Shown: positions 16,206 through 24,210, counted from the first letter of the stretch. The stretch: DNA of 64,000 nt from Longimicrobiales bacterium (GCA_028823235.1 JAPKBW010000014.1:1-64000), one strand, 5' to 3'. Numbers and translations: made by a program. Notes: a model not told the origin generated them from the letters alone.

Positions 16206-16775
16206 TCAGCGCCGGGAGATCGGGATCCGCAGAGTCGCTCGTTCCCAGGCAAAGACGAGCGATCCGGCCGAGCCGGCGCCCTCGAAGCGGAAGGTAAGTG
16301 TCTCGACGAGCCGCCCAGGATCTGTCACCACTACTTCAAAGCTCCCGATGTCTGCGCTGCGCACATCAGGGCTGAGCGGGATCCCCCATCGGTTCGTATT
16401 CCCGTTTACTACGATGGTCCACTGACCCGTCTCCGCAATGGCGTACAGAGAGTAGGACCCAGGCTCAACGTCGATTCCCCCGAACGTCGCAGGGAAAGGT
16501 AGATGCAACGTCGTGGGCTCGTTCGCGCCGAACCGCCATGGCGAACCGAGGGCGTCATCGCCGCCGATCATAGTGCGTCCCCGAAGTGAAGGGCGACCAT
16601 AACATAGTTTGGCGGCATCACCGCCCAGATCGATCATGACGGAGTCGGGGGGACTCGGCCGCTCGGCCAAGGCATCGGGTGCACCCCGAAACTGACACTG
16701 CGTCTGGGCCGCTCCGACCGCGGGTGCGGCGGCCATGATGGCCACCGCCATCCAGAAGGTCCAACGGTCTTTCAT
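16206..16775 (-). CDS. DUF2911 secreted protein
   Basis: A 189-residue exported protein of the DUF2911 family, whose role is unknown. ATG 16775 is preceded by GAGG and begins a signal peptide that ends near VGAAQT; the open frame extends a little upstream without adding signal features. The family pattern is visible: KLCYGRPSLRGRTMIGG, then SPWRFGANEPTTLH, then a beta-rich part with GIDVEPGSYSLYAI and NRWGIPLS. These proteins are small beta-sandwich-like periplasmic proteins frequent in Bacteroidota and Gemmatimonadota. The gene is followed on the same strand by nothing, and preceded by the broken CsgG/LpoB-like lipoprotein 10 bases away. Confidence 0.85.
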   Translation of the reverse strand: MKDRWTFWMAVAIMAAAPAVGAAQTQCQFRGAPDALAERPSPPDSVMIDLGGDAAKLCYGRPSLRGRTMIGGDDALGSPWRFGANEPTTLHLPFPATFGGIDVEPGSYSLYAIAETGQWTIVVNGNTNRWGIPLSPDVRSADIGSFEVVVTDPGRLVETLTFRFEGAGSAGSLVFAWERATLRIPISRR

Positions 16776-16785
16776 GGTTTCTGCC

Positions 16786-17625
16786 TCAACTCTCTGCCAG
16801 TGTGCCACCCAGTTTCAAGCGCGCCGCCCGGGCGAGGAGCGTCACCGCCTCATGGAAGGCCGGTTCTGCAGCCGTGGCTTGATAGCCCCTTCGAGTGCCT
16901 TCCCAGTTCCATCGTTCGTCTGCCGCAAGCCCTGCGAGGAAGTTGGCCAGCGATGCTTGGGATACACCTGACGCCCCTTCCGCGTTCGCTGGCCCTGACT
17001 CGGGCGGGTCCACCTAGGCCGGTAGGCGGCCTTCATCATCGAGCATCGCGATGGCCTTGTCGACGATCGAGCGTGCCAGCGTCACTACATCGGGTTCGGA
17101 TGGGAGCATCGCCAGCGTCGATTGTACCATTTCGCCACTGAGGACTTCCATCTGGCGGATTTCCACTGATGTGCGGATAGCCGAAAGCGGAATCCATACC
17201 GCCTGGATCGAAAAGGCAGGCGTCACACTGACGCCAGTAGACGGTTGACCTAGCCGGCGCAGTTTACCACTTCGCTCGGCATCGGCAATGACCAGGAAGC
17301 GTCGACGTTTGACCTATTTCATTTCACGACGACGGAGCAGGCCGGCCGCCACCAGCTCGTTTACTCCGATGGAGGAGGAGATGCCTCCTCCGGGCCACAC
17401 ATAGAGCCCGCGGAAGTCGATGTCACCGACACTGATGCGGGTCGCTCCGTTCAGGGGAGTGGGTCGGTCCACCCGGAGCGCTCGCCGCTCAGCCTCGGCG
17501 GCAACACTCGATCCGGCCGTTGTCGCACGGCCCCCACACGCTGCGAGGCCGAACAGCGATACCATTAGCGCACGGGTGGTGCGCCCGTGACTGTGGGGTA
17601 CGAATCTCCTGGATGTTCGGATCAT
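16786..17625 (-). pseudogene. CsgG/LpoB-like lipoprotein with two in-frame TAG codons
   Basis: One reading frame runs from ATG 17625 down to 16786, cut by TAG at 17316-17314 and TAG at 17016-17014. Part 1 starts with a signal peptide and lipobox (FGLAAC), then TRISVGDIDFRGLYVWPGGG and VNELVAAGLLRRREMK. Part 2, directly after the first stop, continues KRRRFLVIADAERSGKLRR and 80 more codons free of stops. Part 3 continues after the second stop with ADERWNWEGTRRGYQ and LARAARLKLGG. The pattern of a global strand, a GLLRRREMK-x-x-ERRRF-like segment and a tail is what CsgG/LpoB/GNA1162-type lipoproteins show, and the three parts read as a single protein of about 280 residues. The family label is moderate; the continuity of frame is what the sequence shows directly. 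Confidence 0.65.
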
Positions 17626-17748
17626 GACCACTGAGATCTGGGTCGAGTGTCTGGCGGTCGACCGGTGCTGAGGGTGACGAAGCTGACTGATTCTCCCAAA
17701 GTAGTGCGTGCCGCGCGCTGACCTCCACCTTCCTGCAAGAACGCCACC

Positions 17749-18168
17749 GTGACCGAAGCCCTAGAAGAATTTCGATTCACCCACTCAGTTCCGGTGCGTT
17801 TTCGCGACATCGACATCGGTGGGCATGCTCATCATGCTGACGCCCTCATCTACTTCGAAGAGGCACGATGGGCTTACTGGATAGAGGTTGTGGGCCAAGG
17901 GCTCAATGAGCTGGATTACGTCCTTGCCGAGTGTCGCGTTCGTTGGCACGCTCGGGTGCTGTGGCCACAGGAGTTGGCCGTCAGCGTAAGAGTCGTCCGG
18001 GTGGGCCGAAAGCACTTTGAGATGGCGTATGAGGTCCGCTCTGCCGAAGGTGAAAAGCTGCAGAGTGGGGCGACGGTCCAAGTGATGTTCGACTACGACA
18101 CCGGCAAGTCGAAGGCGATGCCCGACGAGCTGAAGTCAATTCTGGAGTCGTTCGACGGCCCGTTCTAG
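17749..18168 (+). CDS. Acyl-CoA thioesterase (4HBT hotdog family)
   Basis: A 139-residue single-hotdog protein of the 4-hydroxybenzoyl-CoA thioesterase family, which hydrolyses acyl-CoA thioesters in the cytoplasm. The characteristic segment VRFRDIDIGGHAHHADALIYFEEAR carries the catalytic Asp (DID) and the His/His-Ala variant of the usual GHVNNA motif. The rest has the expected strand pattern with ELAVSVRVVRVGRKHFEM. The start is GTG at 17749, with only a weak ribosome site. It is divergent from the broken lipoprotein gene. The natural substrate is unknown; short aromatic or branched acyl-CoAs are typical for the family. Confidence 0.87.
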   Translation: MTEALEEFRFTHSVPVRFRDIDIGGHAHHADALIYFEEARWAYWIEVVGQGLNELDYVLAECRVRWHARVLWPQELAVSVRVVRVGRKHFEMAYEVRSAEGEKLQSGATVQVMFDYDTGKSKAMPDELKSILESFDGPF

Positions 18169-18277
18169 TAGGTCTATTTAGTCCCTGTCGATGGCCGCAC
18201 CCAGGTGCAACAGGAGTTGGCAGGGGAGACTGGTTTTGCCTTCGACGTTGGCGCTGGGTTTGACCCACGCCATTATT

Positions 18278-18293
18278 TGTGAATAAATTCACA
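18278..18293. promoter_or_regulatory. CRP/FNR-type palindrome upstream of the TPR gene
   Basis: The 16 bases TGTGAATAAATTCACA form a perfect inverted repeat with half-sites TGTGA and TCACA separated by 6 bases, identical to the CRP consensus half-sites. It stands 145 bases before the TPR gene start and 110 bases after the thioesterase stop, in an otherwise G+C-rich spacer. A CRP/FNR-superfamily regulator is the likely binder; which one is unknown. Confidence 0.5.
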
Positions 18294-18437
18294 TGCTTCA
18301 CTTGCCGGGGTGTTTCAGTACAGGGACCTCCGGCTTTTCGTTGGCTGTAAGAGCATCTAACACGTTCGGGTACCGGTTCGGGCGAGACCCGCTTTGGTGG
18401 GTCGCTACATGTTGAGAAACCCCAGGGAGATAAGGCC

Positions 18438-20180
18438 ATGCTTGGACGGCTCAAGCTGACACTCATGATCACTGCTGCGGCTGTGATCTTCGCGCCTGCA
18501 GCGCAGGTTGCGGCACAGGACGGTGGGCGCTTTAAAGTGCTGATTCCGTACTTCACCCCGCTCGAGGACGCGAAGGACAAATTCGGCAAGGAAGCGTCGA
18601 AGGAGCTTCGCGAACTTATGGGTAGCATGCCGACCCACGTGGCCCTGTCGGAGCGAGACATTAAGGATGAGGTCAAGAACTTCGATATGAAGATCCAGGA
18701 TCTCGACTGCATTCGGACGCGACAGCTCGCGTCGCAGATCGATGTGCCGGTCGTGATTTGTGCCAGCTACACCGAGCAGGCGGACAAGAGTTGGGTCATC
18801 TCCGCCGAAGTATGGGACATCGCGGGGTCCGAGTCGTTCCCGATCGAGCCGTTCCCGATTGGTGAGAAGGATGAGGAAGGCGCGGCAGTACACATTTATG
18901 ACGCGTTCGAGCGCTACTCGACGACGGTCCGTTCAGCGGCCATCTGTAACGATTACTACGCCAGTCAGCAGTGGGAGAACGCTCTCCGCAACTGCGACGA
19001 GTCGCTGGGCCTTAATCCGAACTCGATGGGTACTCGCTACCTCCGCGGGCTCGTTCTCTATGAAATGGAGAACCACACGGATGCGCTGATCGAGTTCGAG
19101 ACGGTTATCGCGGCCAACCCGTACCATGAAGACGCGCTGCAGCGGGCGGGCTACATCGCTGCGCTCACGGACCAGGACACAAAGGCCCGTGAGTACTACT
19201 CGCGTTACCTTGAGATCAACCCGGGCAACGCTGCGATCCGCATGCGGATCGCGTATGAGCTGGCCCAGGCCGGTGACCCGGTTGGTGCCATGGAGTTCAT
19301 TCAGGTCGGACTGGACGTCGATTCCGAGAACGTCGATCTGCACGAGCAGTACGGTGGGTTCGCGTTCAGCGCCGCGCTGGAAATTCAGCAGGAAGCGGCG
19401 GTAGGTGCTGAGAACGGCGGTGATGCCGTAGCCCCTGAGGCGGTCGGTTACTACCGCGAGGCGATCGCTTCGTACGAAAAGGTCTTTGAGGCGAAGGGCG
19501 CCGAGACTCCGGTGGGCCATCTGTCCAACGTCATTTCGGCATACATCCAACTCGAAGATCTCGAATCTGCGATCTCACTTGGTGAGCGGGTGCTTCAGAC
19601 CCACGGTGACGAAGATCGCCTGTGGCTTCTTTATGCCGATGCGCTCCAGCGCAATGAGAGACTCGATGACGCGATCACCGCGCTCGACCGAGTCATGGAA
19701 ATCAATCCGGACCACCCGAATGCTGCGCTCCGTCAGGGTAATTGGCTGATCCAGGCCGGTCGCGTGAGTGACGCAGTGGACGTGCTGAGTGTTGCTGCGG
19801 AGAACAACCCACAGCAGGCGCAGCAGGCGGCCCAGATGGTATTCGCCGAAGCCTACCAGAACGGTGTGGAGAAAGACGACTACATGTACGCCGCGTCAGC
19901 GGTGTCCGACGCAAAGCGTATTCCGAACCTCTCTGAGACCATGATGAACCAGCTGAACTTCTGGCATGGTTACAGCCTCTATCAGCGGGCCTTGGCCGAG
20001 CAGGAGCCGCAGACGCTGCCATCTGCGAATCTGTCGTTGCCAAAGTTCTACCAGGCGCTCGAGTTTCTGAACCTCGCCGGTGACTATCCCGAGTCTGTGG
20101 GCGTGAACCTGCAGCAGCTGATCGACAACGCAGGGACGTACATCGAAATCCAGGACGCGATCATCAAGCGCGGTCAGTAG
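18438..20180 (+). CDS. Secreted tetratricopeptide-repeat protein with TolB/CsgG-like N-terminal domain
   Basis: A 580-residue exported protein of unknown role. ATG 18438 follows GGGAGATAAGG; the signal peptide ends at QVAAQ. Residues 30-165 form an alpha/beta domain starting FKVLIPYFTPLE and containing VPVVICASYTEQAD and the WVISAEVWDI strand, similar in outline to TolB-N/CsgG-like lipoprotein domains. From about residue 170 onward come tandem TPR units, for example GLNPNSMGTRYLRGLVLYEME, AANPYHEDALQRAGYIA and EINPDHPNAALRQGNWLI. TPR arrays bind other proteins, so it is likely a periplasmic scaffold. It is a single-gene unit, with a palindromic regulator site upstream and a strong terminator 36 bases after its stop. 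Confidence 0.85.
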   Translation: MLGRLKLTLMITAAAVIFAPAAQVAAQDGGRFKVLIPYFTPLEDAKDKFGKEASKELRELMGSMPTHVALSERDIKDEVKNFDMKIQDLDCIRTRQLASQIDVPVVICASYTEQADKSWVISAEVWDIAGSESFPIEPFPIGEKDEEGAAVHIYDAFERYSTTVRSAAICNDYYASQQWENALRNCDESLGLNPNSMGTRYLRGLVLYEMENHTDALIEFETVIAANPYHEDALQRAGYIAALTDQDTKAREYYSRYLEINPGNAAIRMRIAYELAQAGDPVGAMEFIQVGLDVDSENVDLHEQYGGFAFSAALEIQQEAAVGAENGGDAVAPEAVGYYREAIASYEKVFEAKGAETPVGHLSNVISAYIQLEDLESAISLGERVLQTHGDEDRLWLLYADALQRNERLDDAITALDRVMEINPDHPNAALRQGNWLIQAGRVSDAVDVLSVAAENNPQQAQQAAQMVFAEAYQNGVEKDDYMYAASAVSDAKRIPNLSETMMNQLNFWHGYSLYQRALAEQEPQTLPSANLSLPKFYQALEFLNLAGDYPESVGVNLQQLIDNAGTYIEIQDAIIKRGQ

Positions 20181-20215
20181 ATGATCTGACGGACCCAGCG
20201 CCTCGGCGCTGATGG

Positions 20216-20251
20216 CGCCGCGGGGGAGAGATCCCTCGCGGCGTCTTTTTT
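20216..20251 (+). terminator. Rho-independent terminator after the TPR gene
   Basis: A G+C-rich hairpin with arms CGCCGCGGGGG and CCCTCGCGGCG (one G-T-type mismatch, 6-base loop) is followed at once by TCTTTTTT. It ends the TPR transcript and isolates it from the dcw cluster. Confidence 0.85.
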
Positions 20252-20384
20252 GTGCCCCTCTGTCTGAAGATGCAATTGCAGGCCCCCCGGGCACGTTCTG
20301 TTGGGCCATCGGGGAGCGACCTCTTTCATGAATCGCCCCACTTCGCCCCACCGCTGATTTTCTCGCCCTCGAGAAGACTTTCGG

Positions 20385-20406
20385 TTTTCGTTCGGAAAAA
20401 CGAAAA
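20385..20406. repeat. Perfect 8-bp inverted repeat upstream of mraZ
   Basis: TTTTCGTT (20385-20392) and AACGAAAA (20399-20406) form a perfect inverted repeat with a 6-base centre, in the A+T-rich part of the 400-base spacer between the TPR gene and mraZ. It is about 100 bases upstream of the proposed promoter. It could bind a regulator; nothing more can be said. Confidence 0.4.
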
Positions 20407-20503
20407 ATTGACCTTGGGGCCAATCAACCTTTATCCCGGATCTATGCCGCCTTCGGGCTATATACGGGTCAAGAGAAAGGTAGGGAATTCGTAAAAAGCA
20501 CCC

Positions 20504-20533
20504 TTGACGCGCTGTTCCACGACACCCTACCTT
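20504..20533 (+). promoter_or_regulatory. Sigma70-type promoter of the dcw cluster
   Basis: TTGACG (20504-20509) and TACCTT (20528-20533), with an 18-base spacer, form a plausible housekeeping promoter whose start would fall around 20540, some 45 bases before mraZ. Its position directly in front of the MraZ boxes supports it. A second weaker candidate begins with TTGACC near 20408. Confidence 0.55.
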
Positions 20534-20536
20534 GAT

Positions 20537-20560
20537 CCCAATCATCCCCACTTGCCCCCA
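20537..20560. promoter_or_regulatory. MraZ operator: three TGGG boxes with 10-bp period
   Basis: CCCA occurs at 20537-20540, 20547-20550 and 20557-20560 on the plus strand, meaning three TGGG direct repeats exactly 10 bp apart on the minus strand. Known MraZ proteins bind arrays of TGGGN repeats spaced by 5 bases at their own promoter. The array starts 3 bases after the proposed -10 box, so MraZ bound here would block the cluster's promoter. Confidence 0.72.
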
Positions 20561-20583
20561 CTCTGTGCCACCACGGGAGCCAC

Positions 20584-21015
20584 GTGAACGGTTTCGTCGG
20601 GCAGTATGAACATCAGATGGATCAGAAGGGCCGCATCAGCCTTCCTTCGGCGTTTCGTCGAGAGGCCGAGGGCGACCACTTCGTTCTGTTGCAATGGGAG
20701 GAGGGCTACCTGACCCTCTTTCCCCAGGAGAAGTGGCAGGAGGTCCAGGAGAACTTGCTTGAGTTCCGACGCGCCAATCCCGAAGGGTGGAACCAGGTGC
20801 GGATGATCATCGCCAATGCGGTCGAGGTTTCTCCCGACAAGCAGGGGCGGATTCTTGTCCCAGGTGCCCTCCAGGCCTCTGCAGGTCTGTCTGGCGCCGT
20901 CCTGCTAAGTGGGAACCTCGATCGGGTAGAGCTCTGGGACCCGGCGACGTACCTCGCCAAGGTCCAGGATCAGGCCGGCGACCTCGACAAGTTCTCATAC
21001 CGGCTCTTCGGGTAA
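20584..21015 (+). CDS. mraZ: Transcriptional regulator MraZ
   Basis: MraZ (143 aa) is the ring-forming DNA-binding regulator of the division and cell wall cluster. It has two SpoVT/AbrB-like swapped-hairpin domains. The first has GQYEHQMDQKGRISLPSAFR, the second VEVSPDKQGRILVPGAL; both carry the DxxGRxxxP motif. The start is GTG at 20584, with GGGAG six bases before. It is first in the cluster, next to its own predicted operator, so it likely represses the operon. Length is normal for the family. Confidence 0.96.
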   Translation: MNGFVGQYEHQMDQKGRISLPSAFRREAEGDHFVLLQWEEGYLTLFPQEKWQEVQENLLEFRRANPEGWNQVRMIIANAVEVSPDKQGRILVPGALQASAGLSGAVLLSGNLDRVELWDPATYLAKVQDQAGDLDKFSYRLFG

Positions 21016-21020
21016 CCGGC

Positions 21021-21944
21021 ATGTCCGAATACCACGAACCCGCAATGGCGCCGGAGGTCCTCGACCTGCTGTCCCCTTCCAAGGGTGGCTTCTACATGGA
21101 CGGGACGGTCGGGGGCGGTGGGCACACCCGTCTGATCCTCGACGCATGTTCGGACTGCCGCGTGCTCGCCGTTGATCGGGACTCGGAGGCTCTCGACGAG
21201 GCACGTGCCTCGCTCGCCGATCACCGGAGCCGGGTCCGCTTTCTCTCGACCCGTTTCGACAACGCCCCGAAAGACCCCGAAGTGAGGGACCGTGGCTTGG
21301 ACGGCGCACTTCTCGATCTGGGGGTCAGTTCGCACCAGCTCGACGACGACGTCCGTGGCTTCACGTTCCGCCGGGGTGCGCCCCTGGATATGCGCATGGG
21401 CGCGGATCAAGGGCCCGACGCACGGATGCTCCTTGCCGTATCGAGCGAAGAAGAGCTGACACGGGTGTTTCGCGATTTTGGCGAGGAGCCACGAGCGCGG
21501 CGCCTCGCGCGGGAGGTGGTCAAGCGTCGTGCAACCGAACCTCTCGAAACCAGTGACGACCTAGTTGCGGCGCTGGCCGTTTCCATGGGACGGCCACCGA
21601 GCGCGAAAGAAAAGGCACGAATCTTCCAAGCTGTCCGTATCGCGGTGAATGATGAGCTGGAGGCGTTGGAGGTTGGGTTGCCCGCGATTCGCGACGCGAT
21701 GAAGGCTGGTGGGGTGATGGTGGTGATCGCGTATCACTCCCTTGAAGACCGGGCGGTGAAGAACGCCTTCCGCGAGTGGAGCCGTTCCTGCGTCTGTCCG
21801 CCGGAGTTGCCGATCTGCCGCTGCCGTGGGGAGGCACTGGGTCAGACGCTGACGCGAAAAGTGCTTCGACCGTCGGACGAGGAAGTCCAGCGGAATCCAC
21901 GGGCCCGAAGCGCCCGGCTCCGCGCCTGGCGGAGGGCTGCTTGA
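21021..21944 (+). CDS. rsmH: 16S rRNA (cytosine(1402)-N(4))-methyltransferase RsmH
   Basis: RsmH (formerly MraW; 307 aa) methylates N4 of C1402 in 16S rRNA using S-adenosylmethionine. The start is ATG 21021, giving the usual MSEYHEPAM opening; a longer open frame upstream overlaps mraZ and is not needed. The SAM site MDGTVGGGGHT and the conserved LDGALLDLGVSSHQLD, FRRGAPLDMRM and VIAYHSLEDRAVK segments are all there. A cysteine-rich knuckle (CVCPPELPICRC) precedes the C-terminus. Its TGA overlaps the next start as TGATG. Confidence 0.97.
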   Translation: MSEYHEPAMAPEVLDLLSPSKGGFYMDGTVGGGGHTRLILDACSDCRVLAVDRDSEALDEARASLADHRSRVRFLSTRFDNAPKDPEVRDRGLDGALLDLGVSSHQLDDDVRGFTFRRGAPLDMRMGADQGPDARMLLAVSSEEELTRVFRDFGEEPRARRLAREVVKRRATEPLETSDDLVAALAVSMGRPPSAKEKARIFQAVRIAVNDELEALEVGLPAIRDAMKAGGVMVVIAYHSLEDRAVKNAFREWSRSCVCPPELPICRCRGEALGQTLTRKVLRPSDEEVQRNPRARSARLRAWRRAA

Positions 21945-22225
21945 TGGACGCCAGGGTCCTGGGTCGTGCAGCTATCACCTTTGCGGTCCTCATGTGGAGC
22001 CTGGGTCTCGTCACCTGGCGGCAGAGCCGGGCGCTCGAGGCGAATCGCACGCTTGATGACCTTCGTCGCCATGTGTCGGTCGCCCGCGCCGAGCGAGTCG
22101 AGATCGATCGTGGTATCCAGACTCTTCGGCGCAGGGTGCGGATTGTCACGGAAGCCGAAGCGCTGGGCATGCATACGCCAGATGCGACGGAGCAGGTATT
22201 CCTCTCGGCGGCAGGTGGGTCATGA
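21944..22225 (+). CDS. ftsL: Cell division protein FtsL
   Basis: A 93-residue bitopic membrane protein in the ftsL position between rsmH and ftsI. A short cytoplasmic N-terminus is followed by one transmembrane helix (AITFAVLMWSLGLVTW) and a periplasmic coiled-coil-forming helix rich in Arg, Glu and Leu, then a short tail. FtsL pairs with FtsB/DivIC and links FtsQ to FtsWI. Sequence similarity between FtsL proteins is very low, so the call rests on topology, size and place. The start ATG 21944 overlaps the rsmH stop and the end overlaps ftsI (ATGA). Confidence 0.85.
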   Translation: MDARVLGRAAITFAVLMWSLGLVTWRQSRALEANRTLDDLRRHVSVARAERVEIDRGIQTLRRRVRIVTEAEALGMHTPDATEQVFLSAAGGS

Positions 22226-24210
22226 GCCGCGCTAGGGCGATGACCGATCGGCCGCACCGTTGGCGCAGAGGGGCCGTCCTGGGGGGATGGCTGCTGTGCG
22301 TCGGGCTCGTCATTGCCCGCGCCGGGCAGATTCAGGTGGTGCAAGCGGATCGGTGGAAAGCAAAGGCGAATGATCAGCACACCGACCTTGAGGAGGTCGC
22401 CGCGCCGCGCGGAGCGATCTATGACCGTGGTGGCTCGCCGCTCTCGGTGACTCGTGACCAGGTCCGCGTGAACATCGCTCCCAACGAGGTCCGGAATCAC
22501 GATGCATTGCAGGGCGCGCTAGTAGCCGGTCTCGGGCTAAGCGCGACTCGGGCCCGTCAGCATGTCATGAATGAGCGCCGCTGGAACGTCGTCGGCCTCT
22601 TCGCACCATCAGTGCGCGAGCAGTTCGCCGGTTTCTCGGGCGTGCACCTGGATCAGGTGTTCCAGCGGTACAGCCCTGCCCGCGATCTCGCACGTGGCGT
22701 GCTCGGCGTCGTGATCGACGACGAAGGACGTGGCGGGGTCGAGCGGATCTATGACCACCACCTCCGCGGAACCCCAGGCAGCAGAATCGTGCGACGGAAC
22801 AACCTGGGCACACCGATCCCCGGCGACCGGGTGATCGTGCAGGCGCCGCAGGCCGGAGGCCAGGTCGTGGTTACGATCGACTCTGACCTGCAGGAGATCG
22901 CGCAGGCCGCGCTTCTTGAGGCGATCGACAAGCATGAGGCGCACGGCGGCGACATCCTGATTACGAATCCGTTCTCTGGCGAAATTCTCGCTCTGTTCTC
23001 CACCCGTGATGGGCACAATGGCGCCTTGTCCGCGGTCAACGCTCCGTTCGAACCGGGCTCCACGCTGAAGCCATTTACCGTGGCTGGCCTGCTCGACCAC
23101 GACCTCGCCACGATGCGAGACACCGTCGATGCCGAGAGCGGCCGGTGGCAGGCACCTGGCCGTATCCTGACCGATACGCACACGGAAGGCTGGATGACGC
23201 TCCGCGAAGCGCTTCGGGAGTCGTCGAACATCGGCATCGCCAAGATGGCCCAACTGATGTCGCCTGGAGTCCAGTATGAGAATCTCCGTGACTTCGGCTT
23301 TGGGACACTCACTGGAGTCGAACTGCCAGGTGAGGTCGCAGGCACGCTGAGACGTCCCGATCGCTGGAGTGCGCTGTCGCCGGCCTCTCTCGCCATCGGT
23401 TACGAGGTTTCGGTCACACCGCTGCAGATGGCGATGGCGTACGGAGCGCTGGCCAACGGCGGACTCCTCATGCAGCCCCGTCTGATACGAGAGGTCCGGG
23501 CGGCCGATGGCTCCGTGCTCGAAACGTTCGAGCCGTTGGTGGTTCGTCGTGTCGTCGCGAAGGAGACCGCACACCTCGTCGGCGGTGCGCTCGAAGATGT
23601 CGTTACGATCGGTACCGGCTCGCTGGCTCAGCTAGGCTCCTTCCGGGTGGCGGGGAAGAGCGGCACGGCTCGCTTCAGCAGCAACGGAGGGTACAGTAGA
23701 GGCGACTACTCGTCGTCTTTCGTGGGGTACTTCCCAGCCGACAAGCCACAGCTCGTCGTCTTCGTCAAACTCGATCGCCCGCAGGACGGGACGTACTACG
23801 GCGGCGCGGTGGCTGCCCCCGTAACCCGCATGACGATGGAAGCCGCGCTGGCCGCCGCTCCTCCGGCGATTCGGCTGGGCGCACTGGTCAATTCTCAGGC
23901 GCGGAACGCGGCTGCACCTTCACTGGCTCCTCAATTCACGAGTGGCCGCCCCATGCGGGCTCTCCCGCCTCTCGAGAGTGGTTGGGACTCCGAGGAAGGC
24001 GTCTCGGCAGAGTCGTCCGATGGCCCAGTAAGGCTGCCCGAACTCTCCGGACTGCCTTCACGTCGGGCCATTCTGAATCTGCATCAATTCGGCCTTCGGG
24101 CTGCCCATGCCGAATCAGGCGAGGTGATCGGCACGATACCAGTGGCTGGAACACTCGTGATGCAGGGAGACACGATTCGTCTCCGGTACCGGGGTCAGAC
24201 CTATGAGTGA
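22222..24210 (+). CDS. ftsI: Peptidoglycan D,D-transpeptidase FtsI with C-terminal PASTA domain
   Basis: A class B penicillin-binding protein (662 aa), the septal cross-linking enzyme. It has an N-terminal cytoplasmic stub and membrane helix (GGWLLCVGLVIARA), a pedestal domain with APRGAIYDRGGSPL, and a transpeptidase domain. The active-site motifs are Ser280-Thr-Leu-Lys283, Ser334-Ser-Asn336 and Lys479-Ser-Gly-Thr. After about residue 600 a single PASTA domain follows (LPELSGLPSRRAILNL to the end), as in Spo5D-type PBPs, and unlike proteobacterial FtsI. It works with FtsW encoded further down. ATG 22222 overlaps the ftsL stop; the C-terminus overlaps murE by 8 bases. Confidence 0.96.
   Translation: MSRARAMTDRPHRWRRGAVLGGWLLCVGLVIARAGQIQVVQADRWKAKANDQHTDLEEVAAPRGAIYDRGGSPLSVTRDQVRVNIAPNEVRNHDALQGALVAGLGLSATRARQHVMNERRWNVVGLFAPSVREQFAGFSGVHLDQVFQRYSPARDLARGVLGVVIDDEGRGGVERIYDHHLRGTPGSRIVRRNNLGTPIPGDRVIVQAPQAGGQVVVTIDSDLQEIAQAALLEAIDKHEAHGGDILITNPFSGEILALFSTRDGHNGALSAVNAPFEPGSTLKPFTVAGLLDHDLATMRDTVDAESGRWQAPGRILTDTHTEGWMTLREALRESSNIGIAKMAQLMSPGVQYENLRDFGFGTLTGVELPGEVAGTLRRPDRWSALSPASLAIGYEVSVTPLQMAMAYGALANGGLLMQPRLIREVRAADGSVLETFEPLVVRRVVAKETAHLVGGALEDVVTIGTGSLAQLGSFRVAGKSGTARFSSNGGYSRGDYSSSFVGYFPADKPQLVVFVKLDRPQDGTYYGGAVAAPVTRMTMEAALAAAPPAIRLGALVNSQARNAAAPSLAPQFTSGRPMRALPPLESGWDSEEGVSAESSDGPVRLPELSGLPSRRAILNLHQFGLRAAHAESGEVIGTIPVAGTLVMQGDTIRLRYRGQTYE

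Noticed and set aside
16045-16425. Plus-strand reading frame of 126 codons
   Set aside because: It runs antisense over the DUF2911 gene and has no recognisable feature.
21520-22500. Minus-strand reading frame of 326 codons
   Set aside because: It is antisense to rsmH, ftsL and ftsI and shows no domain pattern.
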